Assembly (NCBI GenBank): GCA_002310215.1
Contig: DBYR01000021.1
Span: forward strand, 1 to 64,000
DNA length: 64,000 nucleotides
Direction of reading: 5' to 3'
DNA from: Bacteroidales bacterium UBA1181
GTDB lineage: Bacteria > Bacteroidota > Bacteroidia > Bacteroidales > Paludibacteraceae
How positions within the stretch are numbered: the first letter of the stretch is position 1; every line of letters begins with the position of its first letter. Below, in pieces: positions 9,953-19,704 of the stretch. The notes under the pieces were generated by a model. The model did not search any database, was not told the DNA's origin, and was given only the letters and a program-made list of their open reading frames with translations. The position numbers and the translations under genes were made by a program.

Positions 9953-10000
9953 ATCTATTTGTTTATTAGTTAATATATTCCAAAAACCTGCACCATGCGT

Positions 10001-11419
10001 TCATGCTTTCTTTCTCTTCCTGCAACCGACATAGCCATACCACACGAGGTAGACATAACATGCTAAAGGCAAGACAAACGCCACATGGGCATTTAAGCAG
10101 TCGGAAAGCAAGCCCTGCAACGGAGGGACCACCGCCCCACCCAATATCATCATCACCAACAAGGACGACCCCTGCGAGGTGTACTTTCCAAGTCCGTCAA
10201 TCGCCAACGTGACCAAGTTAGGGAACATGATGGAGTTGAAGAGTCCAACCGCCAAGATAGCCCACAAGGAAACCTCATTGCTCATTATCAGCATCAAGGA
10301 TATCAAAAGGATATTCATAACCGCAAACAGGCCCAATGTCCGGGATGGCAACGATTTGGCCATCATGAAAACGGTGAAATTCAACGCCAAGAAGATGAGG
10401 AAGTAATAAACCTTCATATCAAAGCAGAAATCGACAAACTGCCCGAACGTCATATCAGCAGAGAAACCGATCACCCAGAAGATAAGAGCCAAGGAGATAA
10501 GGGCAGACAAAATCATCAAAAGGCACTTGTCCTGGAAGCGGAGTTTGCTCATGGAGATGGAGCCCATGAATCTGCCTATCATCGCACCACCCCAATAAAA
10601 AGTCAGTAATTTACTTGCGTTCAACTCCGTCATGGAATGGAAATTTTTCATGTACTCGACAAGGTTACTTCCTATCGCCACCTCTGCCCCGACATAGCAG
10701 AATATACCGATCATGCCATAGCGCAGGTGAGGGTGCCGCAATGCGCCCAACTTATCCAATCCCTTTTGGTCGTCAGGCATGTCGACGGTCGGTATCTCCG
10801 CAAAAAATATGACACCGAAAAGGATCAGCAACAGGCTGGCCAACACCAAATAGGGAATACGCACGGAAGAGGCTCCCTGTCCATCCACTAAGAAGTAATC
10901 AAAAATCAGCACACCACCGATTATCGGAGCCAAAGTCGTACCCAAAGAGTTGAAAGCCTGAGACAGGTTCAACCTACTGGAAGCGGTCTCCGGAGATCCC
11001 AAAACGGCCACCAAAGGATTGGCCGCAATCTGCAAGAAAGTAAAGCCGGCCCCCAAGAGGAAAAGAGCCAACAGGAAAACTGCGAACACCGGGTTCTCGG
11101 AATCCGCCTCTATAAAAAAGAGGAAACACGCCACCGCGGAGATAATCAATCCTATGGCTATCGTGTTCTTATACCCTATCTTCAATATCGGGTCCCCAAA
11201 CGTGGCGGAAACCACGAAGTAGATGAGCGAAACCACGAAATAGGCGAAGAAGAACGCCAACTGCACCAAGGTGGCCTCGAACTGCATTAAGTTGAAAACC
11301 CCCTTTAAATAAGGGATCAAAATATCATTCAAACAGGTGATAAATCCCCACATGAAAAACAACGTGGTCAAAGTAACCAACGAAAAGGAATAATTCTTTA
11401 ACTTATTTTCTTCCATCAT
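10001..11419 (-). CDS. FucP-family MFS sugar permease (glucose/galactose or fucose type)
   Basis: This is an inner-membrane proton-coupled sugar importer of the major facilitator superfamily with about 12 membrane segments. The FucP-family signature is present at the first helix (FFMWGFITCLNDILIPYLKG), followed by a Gln/Phe/Ala-rich second helix (VQLAFFFAYFVV). An acidic pocket region and hydrophobic helices continue to a basic C-terminus (GCRKRKKA). Start: the first in-frame initiation-like codon is TTG at 11434, but ATG codons at 11419 and 11416 give MMEENKLKNYSFSL, the better start. It is followed at 48 bases by the ROK kinase, so the two probably form an uptake-phosphorylation unit. Substrate prediction beyond hexose is unsafe, so no symbol is given. 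Confidence 0.88.
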   Translation of the reverse strand: MMEENKLKNYSFSLVTLTTLFFMWGFITCLNDILIPYLKGVFNLMQFEATLVQLAFFFAYFVVSLIYFVVSATFGDPILKIGYKNTIAIGLIISAVACFLFFIEADSENPVFAVFLLALFLLGAGFTFLQIAANPLVAVLGSPETASSRLNLSQAFNSLGTTLAPIIGGVLIFDYFLVDGQGASSVRIPYLVLASLLLILFGVIFFAEIPTVDMPDDQKGLDKLGALRHPHLRYGMIGIFCYVGAEVAIGSNLVEYMKNFHSMTELNASKLLTFYWGGAMIGRFMGSISMSKLRFQDKCLLMILSALISLALIFWVIGFSADMTFGQFVDFCFDMKVYYFLIFLALNFTVFMMAKSLPSRTLGLFAVMNILLISLMLIMSNEVSLWAILAVGLFNSIMFPNLVTLAIDGLGKYTSQGSSLLVMMILGGAVVPPLQGLLSDCLNAHVAFVLPLACYVYLVWYGYVGCRKRKKA

Positions 11420-11478
11420 AATATTTTTTATCAAGAGGGTTCCTTCCCCCAGAAATCAAACATTTTATTTACATCGAT

Positions 11479-13887
11479 TTAAAAGCCAATCATCAGTCTC
11501 AAGTTGAAAAGCCTGCCCGTCAGATAATTCGGCACAGCCATTTCGCCCCCACCCGCCACAGGAATCCAGTAATATGAATTAACATTCGGGATATCCAACA
11601 AATTGAAAACATCCAAATTAAAGGAAAGGGTCTTCATCCATGAGAAGAACCTCTTCGACATGATGGAGTCTACCCCTCTCTCCAACTGGTATACGGCACC
11701 GATATCAAACCTGAAGTAATTCTTCATGCGAGGGATATTGTTCGCATTCGTCGAAGAATATGGTGACCAAAACGGATAGCCGTCCGCACATACCAACTTA
11801 ATGTTGAATTTCAGGCTCTCATACCCAGGGAAATAGTCCTGGAAAAACAGGGAGACATTAAACCGTTGGTCTGTCGGACGGGGCAAATACCCGCATCCAT
11901 CCCCATAAATATTCTCCTTCGTGTTTAACAAAGAGACCGAAACCCAAGAGTCCGTACCTGGCACAAACTCCCCGAACAACTTGACATCTCCACCGAAGGC
12001 AAAACCATCCGCACAATTCTCGCCTCGGTAGGTGACTTTCATATTATCCACCTGATAAGGGATAATCCGATCGATATACTTGTAATACAATTCACCCGTC
12101 AACTTGAACGGACGACCCCATTTCTTAAAGTAGTAATCCGAAGCGAAAATAATCTGAGCGGAGCGTGGAGATTTGACATCCCTATTCAAGTAGGTAATAT
12201 AATTACCTTCCTCGAGGACCACCTTCTTCACCTCCTTGAACAACAAAGCCTGATGATAGATGCCGGTAGCAAGCCGGAACGTCCACGAGCTCTTAGGAGG
12301 GAACCACGCTATAGAAGCACGCGGGCTAAGCGTCAATTGATCGTTGAAATCCCAATAGGAGAAACGAAGTCCTCCCAAGAAGACATAACGGCCCGAAGCC
12401 GTCCGCAACGTATACGAATCCTGGGCGAAGCCCAACATACGATGGGAAAAACGACTCACATCCGCATTCAGGTTCTTATATAGCGACATATAATCAGGAT
12501 TCAACGGGATGGAAAAACCAGCGGAATCACGGTATTCCCACTCATTCGTAACCTCCCTCATATCCTCCAATTGGAAAGAAAGCCCCCATTTGACAGCATT
12601 GTGCCTTAGTTTCAGGCTACCTGTATGGGAGATATTCGAGACGGTGCCGTCAAACGCATTCCGAGCATGTTCATGGAAACATCCGGAACCCAAATTCACC
12701 CCATGCGATCCATCCATATTCAGTCTGTCAAGCTGATATGAACTGGTTATGTCATACGTCACACTTTCCGAAGAGTGGAACGAGGAGCCCATGAAATCCA
12801 ATGTCAAGGACGGGTTAGGATTAAACGTCAGAGTGAATGCTCCGAAATAGGTGGAGAACAAATCCTTCTCCCGCCCGGAAAATCCGAAATGTACATTGTA
12901 CGACTCACTCATCGTCCCGATATTGGTACTGCGTGATTTAGGGATAAAGTTGTACGTATTTCTGGAAATGTTTCCTAAGAAAGAGAGTTTCCACTTGCCC
13001 GAAAGGCGGCAGGTCATATACGTCTGATAATCCAAGTACTTCGGATCATATTCCCCTTTTGTCTCCAGAGAATTCAGCAAATAGGAAGAAGTCTTATACC
13101 TAAAACCATGGACTTGGGAGAAACGGTCGGAAGAACTGCCGACATACGCCGTCGCGCCCAAGAAACTGATGGATGCGGAACCCTCAAAAGAAGTTGGCGT
13201 CTTATATTTTATATCCAGCACGGAAGACATCTTATCCCCGTACTCCGGAGAAAAACCGCCAGAAGAGAAAGAGACAGACTCCACCAAGTCCGGGTTTACG
13301 AAACTAAGCCCCTCCTGTTCTCCGCTACGGATCAACAAAGGGCGATAGACCTCTATGGAGTTCACATAGACACAATTCTCGTCATAGTTGCCACCCCGCA
13401 CAGAGTACTGCGAACTCAGCTCATTGTTGGACGACACACCCGGTTGCGTGGCAATAATTCCAGCGATCCCATCCCCATTCGCATTAGGGACAGACTTGGA
13501 GACATCCACATTGAGTCGCTCCGAAGTCGTCTCTTGCTTGGCCTGACCCACCACATCCACCTGACCGATTTCATCAGCCATCTCCTGCATGGAGACACGG
13601 ATGGTCGTTGTATCACCGACCAAACGAACAATCTTGTTTTGGTCTTGATAACCAATAAGCGAGAACTGGAGCTCAACCACCTGAATCGTATCAGAAGGAA
13701 TATCCAACAGGAAACGGCCCTTAGCGTCACAATACGTGCCGATCCCCATATTTACTTCCGTCACATCAACTAAATCCAACGGTTCCCCCAAAGCGTTTTT
13801 CACATAACCGGTGACTACCCTACTTGCGGGGAAACACGCAAGGGGCAGGAAAGACAACAACACCGATACAAAGAAAAAACGCCTCAT
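11479..13887 (-). CDS. TonB-dependent receptor with carboxypeptidase-regulatory-like N-terminal domain
   Basis: This outer-membrane receptor is smaller (about 802 residues) than SusC. It has a signal peptide (MRRFFFVSVLLSFLPLACF), a carboxypeptidase-regulatory-like beta-sandwich at about 25-105 (VTGYVKNALGEPLDLVDV), a plug at about 125-230 (YSVRGGNYDENCVYVNSIEVYRP, split from a GDKMSSVLDI motif), and a barrel ending in aromatic LRLMIGF. No SusD partner is adjacent, so it is not a SusCD importer. It is last in an operon with three periplasmic folding factors and an OstA-like protein, which suggests a housekeeping envelope role; the ligand is unknown. An upstream TTG at 13899 also lies in frame, but the ATG at 13887 gives a clean signal peptide 12 bases after the preceding stop. 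Confidence 0.85.
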   Translation of the reverse strand: MRRFFFVSVLLSFLPLACFPASRVVTGYVKNALGEPLDLVDVTEVNMGIGTYCDAKGRFLLDIPSDTIQVVELQFSLIGYQDQNKIVRLVGDTTTIRVSMQEMADEIGQVDVVGQAKQETTSERLNVDVSKSVPNANGDGIAGIIATQPGVSSNNELSSQYSVRGGNYDENCVYVNSIEVYRPLLIRSGEQEGLSFVNPDLVESVSFSSGGFSPEYGDKMSSVLDIKYKTPTSFEGSASISFLGATAYVGSSSDRFSQVHGFRYKTSSYLLNSLETKGEYDPKYLDYQTYMTCRLSGKWKLSFLGNISRNTYNFIPKSRSTNIGTMSESYNVHFGFSGREKDLFSTYFGAFTLTFNPNPSLTLDFMGSSFHSSESVTYDITSSYQLDRLNMDGSHGVNLGSGCFHEHARNAFDGTVSNISHTGSLKLRHNAVKWGLSFQLEDMREVTNEWEYRDSAGFSIPLNPDYMSLYKNLNADVSRFSHRMLGFAQDSYTLRTASGRYVFLGGLRFSYWDFNDQLTLSPRASIAWFPPKSSWTFRLATGIYHQALLFKEVKKVVLEEGNYITYLNRDVKSPRSAQIIFASDYYFKKWGRPFKLTGELYYKYIDRIIPYQVDNMKVTYRGENCADGFAFGGDVKLFGEFVPGTDSWVSVSLLNTKENIYGDGCGYLPRPTDQRFNVSLFFQDYFPGYESLKFNIKLVCADGYPFWSPYSSTNANNIPRMKNYFRFDIGAVYQLERGVDSIMSKRFFSWMKTLSFNLDVFNLLDIPNVNSYYWIPVAGGGEMAVPNYLTGRLFNLRLMIGF

Positions 13888-13899
13888 GTCCGCAACCAA

Positions 13900-15399
13900 C
13901 TACTTGATGAAAATATCATTTTTAGACTTCGGACGCTGATCCTCGAGCCACTTAAACTTGCTCAAGCGCTTCTCTCCCTCCGGAACACTCAGCGGAGGAT
14001 ACAAGATTCCTTCGGAGTCCGGAGTCATCACAATCTTATCGACTTTCTTATTGCTTTTCATAAATATGGACATGGCGTTGCCCTTCGCCTTGTTCACACC
14101 GACCAAAGCGTCTCTCTCATCCTTGGAATAATATATCGAGATAGCATCGCCTAACATATCGACACGTTTCAACTTGTTATTTTTGAGGTATGCCTTCGAT
14201 TCCTTTCCCGACAATTGGTTATACATATCCTCCCCCTCAAATTGGACGATCATCGCATTCTTTGTGATATGGATAAGGTCTGCCTTCTGGTCTTTCATGT
14301 AAATGTTGATTTGTTCGCCCGTCAACTGACTCTCCTCGCTCCATAGAATCGGGGTACCATACATCGACAAGATGGAATCATCCGAAGAATAGACCATGGA
14401 ATCACATTTTCCTTGCATATCATCCCTATAGAACTTCACATGGCGGTAGGCGCGGACCTCACTCCTCGAAGAATCCAACTCCAACGCATAAATCGTATCG
14501 CCAGCCAAAAAGAGGGTGTCCTGCTCGGAATAGTCTATCACATACGAATGATCTGTAATATAGCCCCTTGAAGGCGACTTCTTCCAAAACTCCGCAAAGT
14601 TTCCCCTACCGATAGCTTTTTGCGAAGAGTCTTGCATTTCTATATTATGGTATGCCTTCGCATACTCCGTGTTCATATCGTAGAAGATAGAGTCTGCCGT
14701 CAAACGCTGACCATCCTTAGAAACGATGACAGAATAATCATAAAGCTTCCCTATCTTCGTTTGCTTATTCATCCATGCATTCGACGTATATACTGTATAA
14801 TCCTTTTCCTTTACGACGGACGGACCAATCAGAACCATTTTGCCGGTTTCGTTATTGAATTGCAAAGAGTCGCTTTGAATGGAATAATCCGGGCTGGTCA
14901 GCACAACATCCGTCTTGAAGAAATAGGTCTTCGTGTCAGGATAATAATATCCCTTTTGCGACACAAGCTCATACTCCGGGTCCACGATTTTGCCTCCGCC
15001 CACATAATACCCATAGTTTTTGTTACGAATGAAATCCAAAGAATTAGTGGTCAACATCGTTCCCTCGTTATTCACCACAACATTATTACGGATTTTCATC
15101 AAAGTAGAGTTTCCGTCATAGAACATCTTGTCGGAAGTCATCGTCGAATTCTTATCGATCACCTTCACATGACCAAACGCATCGAACGAATTATTCGAGT
15201 CGTAGAAATAAGCGCTGTCGCAAAACATCAAGGCGCTTTCGTGCCGGAAACGCACATTACCTTTCAGCACCTGGTATTGGGCACCCGTGGATTTGTCGAA
15301 CGAAAGCACATCGCACTGTTCCAGGACGACATTCTTCGATTCCGAATAGACTGGAAGGAAGAGAATTGTCCACAATAAGGCTATGAGATAACGTTTCAT
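13900..15399 (-). CDS. OstA/LptA-like organic-solvent-tolerance family protein
   Basis: This is a secreted periplasmic or outer-membrane-associated protein built of short beta-strand repeats like LptA and the N-terminal domain of LptD. Those proteins form the bridge that carries lipopolysaccharide to the cell surface. The signal peptide MKRYLIALLWTILFLPVYS is followed by a series of FRHESALMFCDSAYFYD-type repeats (cargo-channel-like strands, 'tadsi.y' pattern) over most of the protein. There is no LptD barrel in its roughly 499 residues, in keeping with the Bacteroidetes OstA_2 family. It sits between SurA-like genes and a TonB receptor, with 10 bases to the upstream gene. This supports a role in outer-membrane assembly. 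The ATG at 15399 was preferred over an upstream in-frame start inside the preceding gene because it yields the signal peptide directly. Confidence 0.8.
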   Translation of the reverse strand: MKRYLIALLWTILFLPVYSESKNVVLEQCDVLSFDKSTGAQYQVLKGNVRFRHESALMFCDSAYFYDSNNSFDAFGHVKVIDKNSTMTSDKMFYDGNSTLMKIRNNVVVNNEGTMLTTNSLDFIRNKNYGYYVGGGKIVDPEYELVSQKGYYYPDTKTYFFKTDVVLTSPDYSIQSDSLQFNNETGKMVLIGPSVVKEKDYTVYTSNAWMNKQTKIGKLYDYSVIVSKDGQRLTADSIFYDMNTEYAKAYHNIEMQDSSQKAIGRGNFAEFWKKSPSRGYITDHSYVIDYSEQDTLFLAGDTIYALELDSSRSEVRAYRHVKFYRDDMQGKCDSMVYSSDDSILSMYGTPILWSEESQLTGEQINIYMKDQKADLIHITKNAMIVQFEGEDMYNQLSGKESKAYLKNNKLKRVDMLGDAISIYYSKDERDALVGVNKAKGNAMSIFMKSNKKVDKIVMTPDSEGILYPPLSVPEGEKRLSKFKWLEDQRPKSKNDIFIK

Positions 15400-15409
15400 A
15401 TCACAAAAC

Positions 15410-16762
15410 TTACTTAATCCAACCAGGATATTGGAAGTCACAATTGCGCCACTTCGGGTCGATCCTCACATAAATGGATTTCTGTTTCTCAAGCACCCAA
15501 GCCTTCAGCAATTCAGCATTCTTCTGTTCCTGGTATGCCGCCTTTATCGCCATGAAATCATCCTCCACATTAGCCTTGTGCGCCTTCAACAAGGTCTTCA
15601 CCTTAGCGATAGCATAAACTTCGTTACCTTTCGAGTCAACCATCATAAATGGTTTCGTGATCTCACCCTGATTGAGTCGATAGACAGCCTTAGCGATATC
15701 CTGAGGCAATTCGCTCATCTGGAACTTAGACGAACCCGTCTTAGGATTTGTCAGCAGACCAAGGCTATTCTTACTTCCCTTGTCCACGGAATAGAGTGCG
15801 ACAGCTTGCTCAAAAGACATCACACTACTGTCCAAAACAGCGACAATACTATCGAGACGTTTCATCGCATCATTCTTTTCCGACAAGGTGGATTTCGGCT
15901 TCATCAAAATATGGCGCACATTCACCTTGTCCCCGCTCTTCTCTATCAGTTGCATGATATGGAAGCCAAATTCCGTCTCGACCACCTTGGAAACCCTGGA
16001 AGGATCCCGCAACGAGAAGGCCACATCCGCAAATTCAGAAACGAGTTGTCCCCTGCCCATAAAGCCTAACTCACCACCATGTTTCGCCGACTCCTTGTCC
16101 TCCGAGTAGAGAATCGCCAACGTGGAGAATTCAGTTTCCTTGGCATCCACACGATCTTTGAAGCCTCTCAACTTAGCCTTGACATCTTCTATCGCCTTCA
16201 CACTAACCGCAGGAGCGACAGTCAACAATTGCACCTCTATCTGAGTAGGTATCTCCGGTATACTATCATCGGGCAAGCTTTTGAAGAACTCCTTCACCTC
16301 AGCGGGCGTGACCTTAGTGTCGCCGACGATTTTCCGCTGCATCTGCTGGATAATCTGCTGATTAGTGACCATTTCCGTAAGTTCCTCGCGTAACGAAGCA
16401 ATATCCTGATTAAAATACTCCTCCAATTTCTCCTTCGAACCAACCTGAGAAATCAGATAAGTGATACGCATCTCCACCTGATTGGAAACGACCTTTTCGT
16501 CCGCGGTGATACTATCTATCTTGGCTTGATCCAAATAAAGTTTCTGCAAAGCCAATTGTTCAGGGATATAGCAATAGGGATCCCCCTCGACCGACGAACC
16601 CTCGTATCTCATCCGTTGTCTGTATTCCTCGACATCGGACAACAATATCGACTCGTCTCCAACAACCCATGCGACCTCATCGATCACATTAACGGCTCTC
16701 GCCGACGATAAAAAAGAAATGGCGAATAATAACGCAAAAAATCTATTGTTCATAATCATCAT
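15410..16762 (-). CDS. SurA-like periplasmic chaperone/peptidyl-prolyl isomerase with two parvulin domains
   Basis: This periplasmic folding factor is for outer-membrane proteins. A signal peptide (ending SSARA) is followed by an N-terminal SurA-type helical chaperone domain at about 25-165 (IDEVAWVVGDESILLSDVEE is the family hallmark). Two PpiC/parvulin domains follow at about 170-275 and 276-385. The first has HGGELGFMGRGQLVSEFADVA and FGFHIMQL. The second has NVRHILMKP and a degenerate core (SLGLLTNPKTGSSKFQMSEL). The 450-residue length is near that of E. coli SurA (428). The start overlaps the preceding gene's stop by one base, so it is translationally coupled. It is one of three consecutive SurA/PpiC-type genes. 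I leave the symbol empty because three paralogues compete for the name. Confidence 0.87.
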   Translation of the reverse strand: MMIMNNRFFALLFAISFLSSARAVNVIDEVAWVVGDESILLSDVEEYRQRMRYEGSSVEGDPYCYIPEQLALQKLYLDQAKIDSITADEKVVSNQVEMRITYLISQVGSKEKLEEYFNQDIASLREELTEMVTNQQIIQQMQRKIVGDTKVTPAEVKEFFKSLPDDSIPEIPTQIEVQLLTVAPAVSVKAIEDVKAKLRGFKDRVDAKETEFSTLAILYSEDKESAKHGGELGFMGRGQLVSEFADVAFSLRDPSRVSKVVETEFGFHIMQLIEKSGDKVNVRHILMKPKSTLSEKNDAMKRLDSIVAVLDSSVMSFEQAVALYSVDKGSKNSLGLLTNPKTGSSKFQMSELPQDIAKAVYRLNQGEITKPFMMVDSKGNEVYAIAKVKTLLKAHKANVEDDFMAIKAAYQEQKNAELLKAWVLEKQKSIYVRIDPKWRNCDFQYPGWIK

Positions 16763-17658
16763 TAATATCGTTTCACGGAGCCATTCGACAATCCGTTCTC
16801 ATACAACTCATTGCGATAGGAGCGAAGATAGCCGGTTTTTCTCTGCTCAGTCAAGATGGAACGGATTCTACTTTTGGCGAATTCAAACGGTTGCATGTCA
16901 CCCGCCGAAACACATTTCGTCACATACAGGAAAACCGTCCGAACGGAATCCGTCTCCGTATAAAGCGTACCGTTTTTAAAATCCACCTCATGAATCGGCA
17001 AAGGGCAACGTTTCTGCACCTCTGAAAAAAGGGTCCAACTATTGTTGAAATAGTCGAACTTAGCAGCATTCTTCACACTATACGACTCGATCATGTCCAT
17101 ATTCCCGTCACTCGGAGACTCCATCAGCAACTTAATCACCTCATAGTCCGGTGACTTATTTAGAACCGTCATGGTAACGCCCATCAGGAGTGGCTCCTGC
17201 AAATAAAACAAAGAAGAGTTCTCCTTATAGTAGGAGAAGATCTGCTCATCAGTTATTTGCGTGGACAAATGTTCTTTTATCAGGCGCAACTCATACTCGT
17301 AGACATACAACGATTGTCTATAACTCTCCACCAACGAGTCTATCTCCCGGTTGCCCGAAAACTCGTCGCGGGCCAACTCATACATCAAATTACTCGACGC
17401 CCAATCCCTCACATATAGGTCTATGGCATCTGCGCTATCGGAAGAACTCAAGCCCGACAAATCCAGATTCCGATAGAGGTCATCCTCCGTCAGGCGTTTG
17501 CCTACCACTTCCGCCACCACCTTGTCGTGCCGCACCAACGAAGACACGAAATCGCATGATGTAAAGACGCACAAAGCCATTAGGAAAGCGGAAACACCAC
17601 CTAAAATCACCCGAACAGGGATGATGTGCGACGAATTTGTCCTCACCCCACTATTCAT
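16762..17658 (-). CDS. SurA-like lipoprotein lacking a recognisable parvulin domain
   Basis: This is a likely membrane-anchored periplasmic chaperone. A hydrophobic segment ends in the lipobox FTSC at about residues 32-35. A SurA/PpiD-type N-terminal helical region follows (VVAEVVGKRLTEDDLYRNL, then a long helix with SLVESYRQSLYVYEYELRL). The region where a parvulin domain would sit (residues 150-260) lacks the His/Gly-rich isomerase motifs, so enzymatic activity is doubtful. Length is 298 residues. It lies between two parvulin proteins, overlapping the upstream gene by eight bases and the downstream gene by one. This suggests a three-component folding module whose middle member serves as a lipid-anchored holdase. 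The function is inferred from context and fold resemblance only. Confidence 0.7.
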   Translation of the reverse strand: MNSGVRTNSSHIIPVRVILGGVSAFLMALCVFTSCDFVSSLVRHDKVVAEVVGKRLTEDDLYRNLDLSGLSSSDSADAIDLYVRDWASSNLMYELARDEFSGNREIDSLVESYRQSLYVYEYELRLIKEHLSTQITDEQIFSYYKENSSLFYLQEPLLMGVTMTVLNKSPDYEVIKLLMESPSDGNMDMIESYSVKNAAKFDYFNNSWTLFSEVQKRCPLPIHEVDFKNGTLYTETDSVRTVFLYVTKCVSAGDMQPFEFAKSRIRSILTEQRKTGYLRSYRNELYENGLSNGSVKRY

Positions 17659-19600
17659 GAATCATATTCAATACATTATTGAAGACATGGATCTCATGGC
17701 GTTCCCGGAGATCCTCCACCCATTTTTTCTCCAAGTAGTTTTGGTAGTCGGCTGTGATAGGTCCCTTCACATCCACGTATGATTCCGGTGCAGTGAGTAG
17801 CTTCCCCTTCACCGTAGTGAACGAGAACTCTCCTTGAGGCTTTTTCCCTTGTTTCTTGAACACGGTGCGGTCCACTACATCATTCGCTCCTTCCTGAAAC
17901 AAACCGCGCTCCATTTTAACAAGTTTCTTTCCGTCTTTGTTAAATTCCCGGTTCAACACGGCAGGGACTGAATCCACCGCCAACTTAGGCAAAATTTTAT
18001 TCACCTTATCCAATGTCTGCTTATCCAAGCAATAAATCACGACTCCCTTATACTTAGGCGCAGACCACACATATTTCGACTTGTTTTCCTCGAAGAATTG
18101 GGAGATGCCCTCCTTGTCCTTCGCCGCCTTGTTCCACACTTTTCTCGAGCTGGCCTCGAAAAGCAATAAGCCATCGCTATATTCCTTCAACAAATTACGG
18201 TAATCCGAATTACGAGCTTTCAGTTCCTCCTTCTCCGTGTTCCAGCACAGTTCCTTGAGATATTCGGCCAAATGTCTGTCAACATACTGTTTTGCGCTGA
18301 GCGTATCACTTTTTTTGTATGAGCGACGGCTTTCCTTGAATGAAGGGAGATACGCCTCCTGAGAATAGACGTTTCCATTAAACTCATACAAAGGTTCCGT
18401 CAACTTCCGATACTCTAATTGAAGGTCTTCCCCACCCCCCATTTCAAGAAGTTTGTAGAAAGGCTCGACATTCGATTCGAACACACGGAGTCCATATTTC
18501 TGCTTCATCCGATCAACCACGTCACCCACCAATAGGTCGCCGCGGTCGCTCTTTGAAACCCGAGTCCTGTAATCGTTCCTAACCTCATCATATGGCTTAT
18601 TTCCCACCGCATCCGTCAGAACGACGATATAGGTGGTCACAAAAGACTTCAGCACAACATACTTGCCGACCTTCCCGATTTGGCGCAATTGATCAGCAAA
18701 AAAAGGAGGGATATACGGTTGATTGGACAAATAACCCACATCACCATTTTTATCCACGGATGCGGTATCAATCGAATATTTCTTCACAGCATCGGCAAAT
18801 TTCACCTTTTTCGTATTCAATTGCTCGCATAATTTATTCGCGAAATCATCCTTCACAGCCACGGAATCATCCAAAACGAGTTGGGAATAGCGGACATCCC
18901 TAAAATGAGGTTTCTTATCTGTCACCAGCACTATATGGTATCCGAATTTTGTTCTAAAAGGCTGGCTAAATGAGCCCACCTCCGTAGAATAAACCGCATT
19001 TTCGAAAGGATATACCGTTGCGAACGGTCTGACAATGCCCAAATTCCCGCCATCTCTTTTTGATGGGCAATCGGAATACTTCATCGCCAAGTCACGGAAA
19101 GAAGCGCCCATCTTCAGTTGATCATATATTTCATTTATTTTCGCATAAGCGGCTGCTGTATCTTTCTCCTTCCCCTCCAACGACACTAAAATGTGGGAGG
19201 CGGAGATATCATAAGCATCCCTGTCATACGCCTCGCGGGCCAATTCCTCTTCCCTCAACGTGTCACGCAAGTACGGCAAGGTCAGTTGCGCCTCATAAGT
19301 CGCCAACTCCCTTTTATACGACTCCGACTTGTCAATCCACATCAGTTTCGCATCCAACACCTTCAGCTTGAAATCAATGAACAACTGCAAATACTCGTCC
19401 AAAGATTTCTTCTCTGAAGAAAAGCTATTGTTGTTCTTCCTGTATATATACTCGAATTCAGACTTAGTCACCTCCTCCAGATGCTCATCTCCGAGGCTCT
19501 TCATGGTCAAAAGCACCGGGTCCACATTTTGCGCAACCACAAGCTGCGAAAAAACGGCCCACATTAAAACCACACCTACGCAACGTTTCATGTCTCTCAT
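17651..19600 (-). CDS. PpiC/parvulin-type peptidyl-prolyl cis-trans isomerase
   Basis: This periplasmic foldase is the first gene of the five-gene envelope operon. The signal peptide ends VVAQ. A SurA-like N-terminal domain (to about residue 125) is followed by a clear parvulin domain at 131-228 (ISASHILVSLEG, CPSKRDGGNLGIV, FGYHIVLVTDKK). A second, weaker parvulin-like domain follows at about 235-340 (KNGDVGYLSNQPYIPPFFAD). A long C-terminal region repeats helical segments rich in Lys/Glu. The 649-residue length exceeds SurA and approaches PpiD, but there is no N-terminal anchor beyond the signal. Two ATG codons (19600 and 19591) are possible; both keep the signal sequence. A promoter is seen 27 bases upstream. 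Confidence 0.86.
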   Translation of the reverse strand: MRDMKRCVGVVLMWAVFSQLVVAQNVDPVLLTMKSLGDEHLEEVTKSEFEYIYRKNNNSFSSEKKSLDEYLQLFIDFKLKVLDAKLMWIDKSESYKRELATYEAQLTLPYLRDTLREEELAREAYDRDAYDISASHILVSLEGKEKDTAAAYAKINEIYDQLKMGASFRDLAMKYSDCPSKRDGGNLGIVRPFATVYPFENAVYSTEVGSFSQPFRTKFGYHIVLVTDKKPHFRDVRYSQLVLDDSVAVKDDFANKLCEQLNTKKVKFADAVKKYSIDTASVDKNGDVGYLSNQPYIPPFFADQLRQIGKVGKYVVLKSFVTTYIVVLTDAVGNKPYDEVRNDYRTRVSKSDRGDLLVGDVVDRMKQKYGLRVFESNVEPFYKLLEMGGGEDLQLEYRKLTEPLYEFNGNVYSQEAYLPSFKESRRSYKKSDTLSAKQYVDRHLAEYLKELCWNTEKEELKARNSDYRNLLKEYSDGLLLFEASSRKVWNKAAKDKEGISQFFEENKSKYVWSAPKYKGVVIYCLDKQTLDKVNKILPKLAVDSVPAVLNREFNKDGKKLVKMERGLFQEGANDVVDRTVFKKQGKKPQGEFSFTTVKGKLLTAPESYVDVKGPITADYQNYLEKKWVEDLRERHEIHVFNNVLNMIHE

Positions 19601-19626
19601 TTTATTTCAACATTATATATGACAGG

Positions 19627-19659
19627 CAAATTTACATAAAATATCCATTAAAAAACAAA
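19627..19659 (-). promoter_or_regulatory. Promoter of the SurA/OstA/TonB-receptor operon
   Basis: The minus strand has TTTG (19656-19659), 21 bases, then TAAATTTG (19627-19634), an exact match to the Bacteroidetes consensus. The -33 TTTG lies inside the T-run of the rplS terminator. The predicted leader is about 20-30 bases. Confidence 0.75.
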
Positions 19660-19685
19660 AAAGAGAGACCTTTTGGGTCTCTCTT
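19649..19685 (-). terminator. Terminator of rplS
   Basis: A perfect 10-bp stem (19661-19670 with 19676-19685) with a five-base loop is followed on the minus strand by a T-rich run. It stands 20 bases past the rplS stop. The T-run overlaps the -33 element of the next operon. Confidence 0.85.
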
Positions 19686-19704
19686 CCCTTAATATAGAGA
19701 TAAT

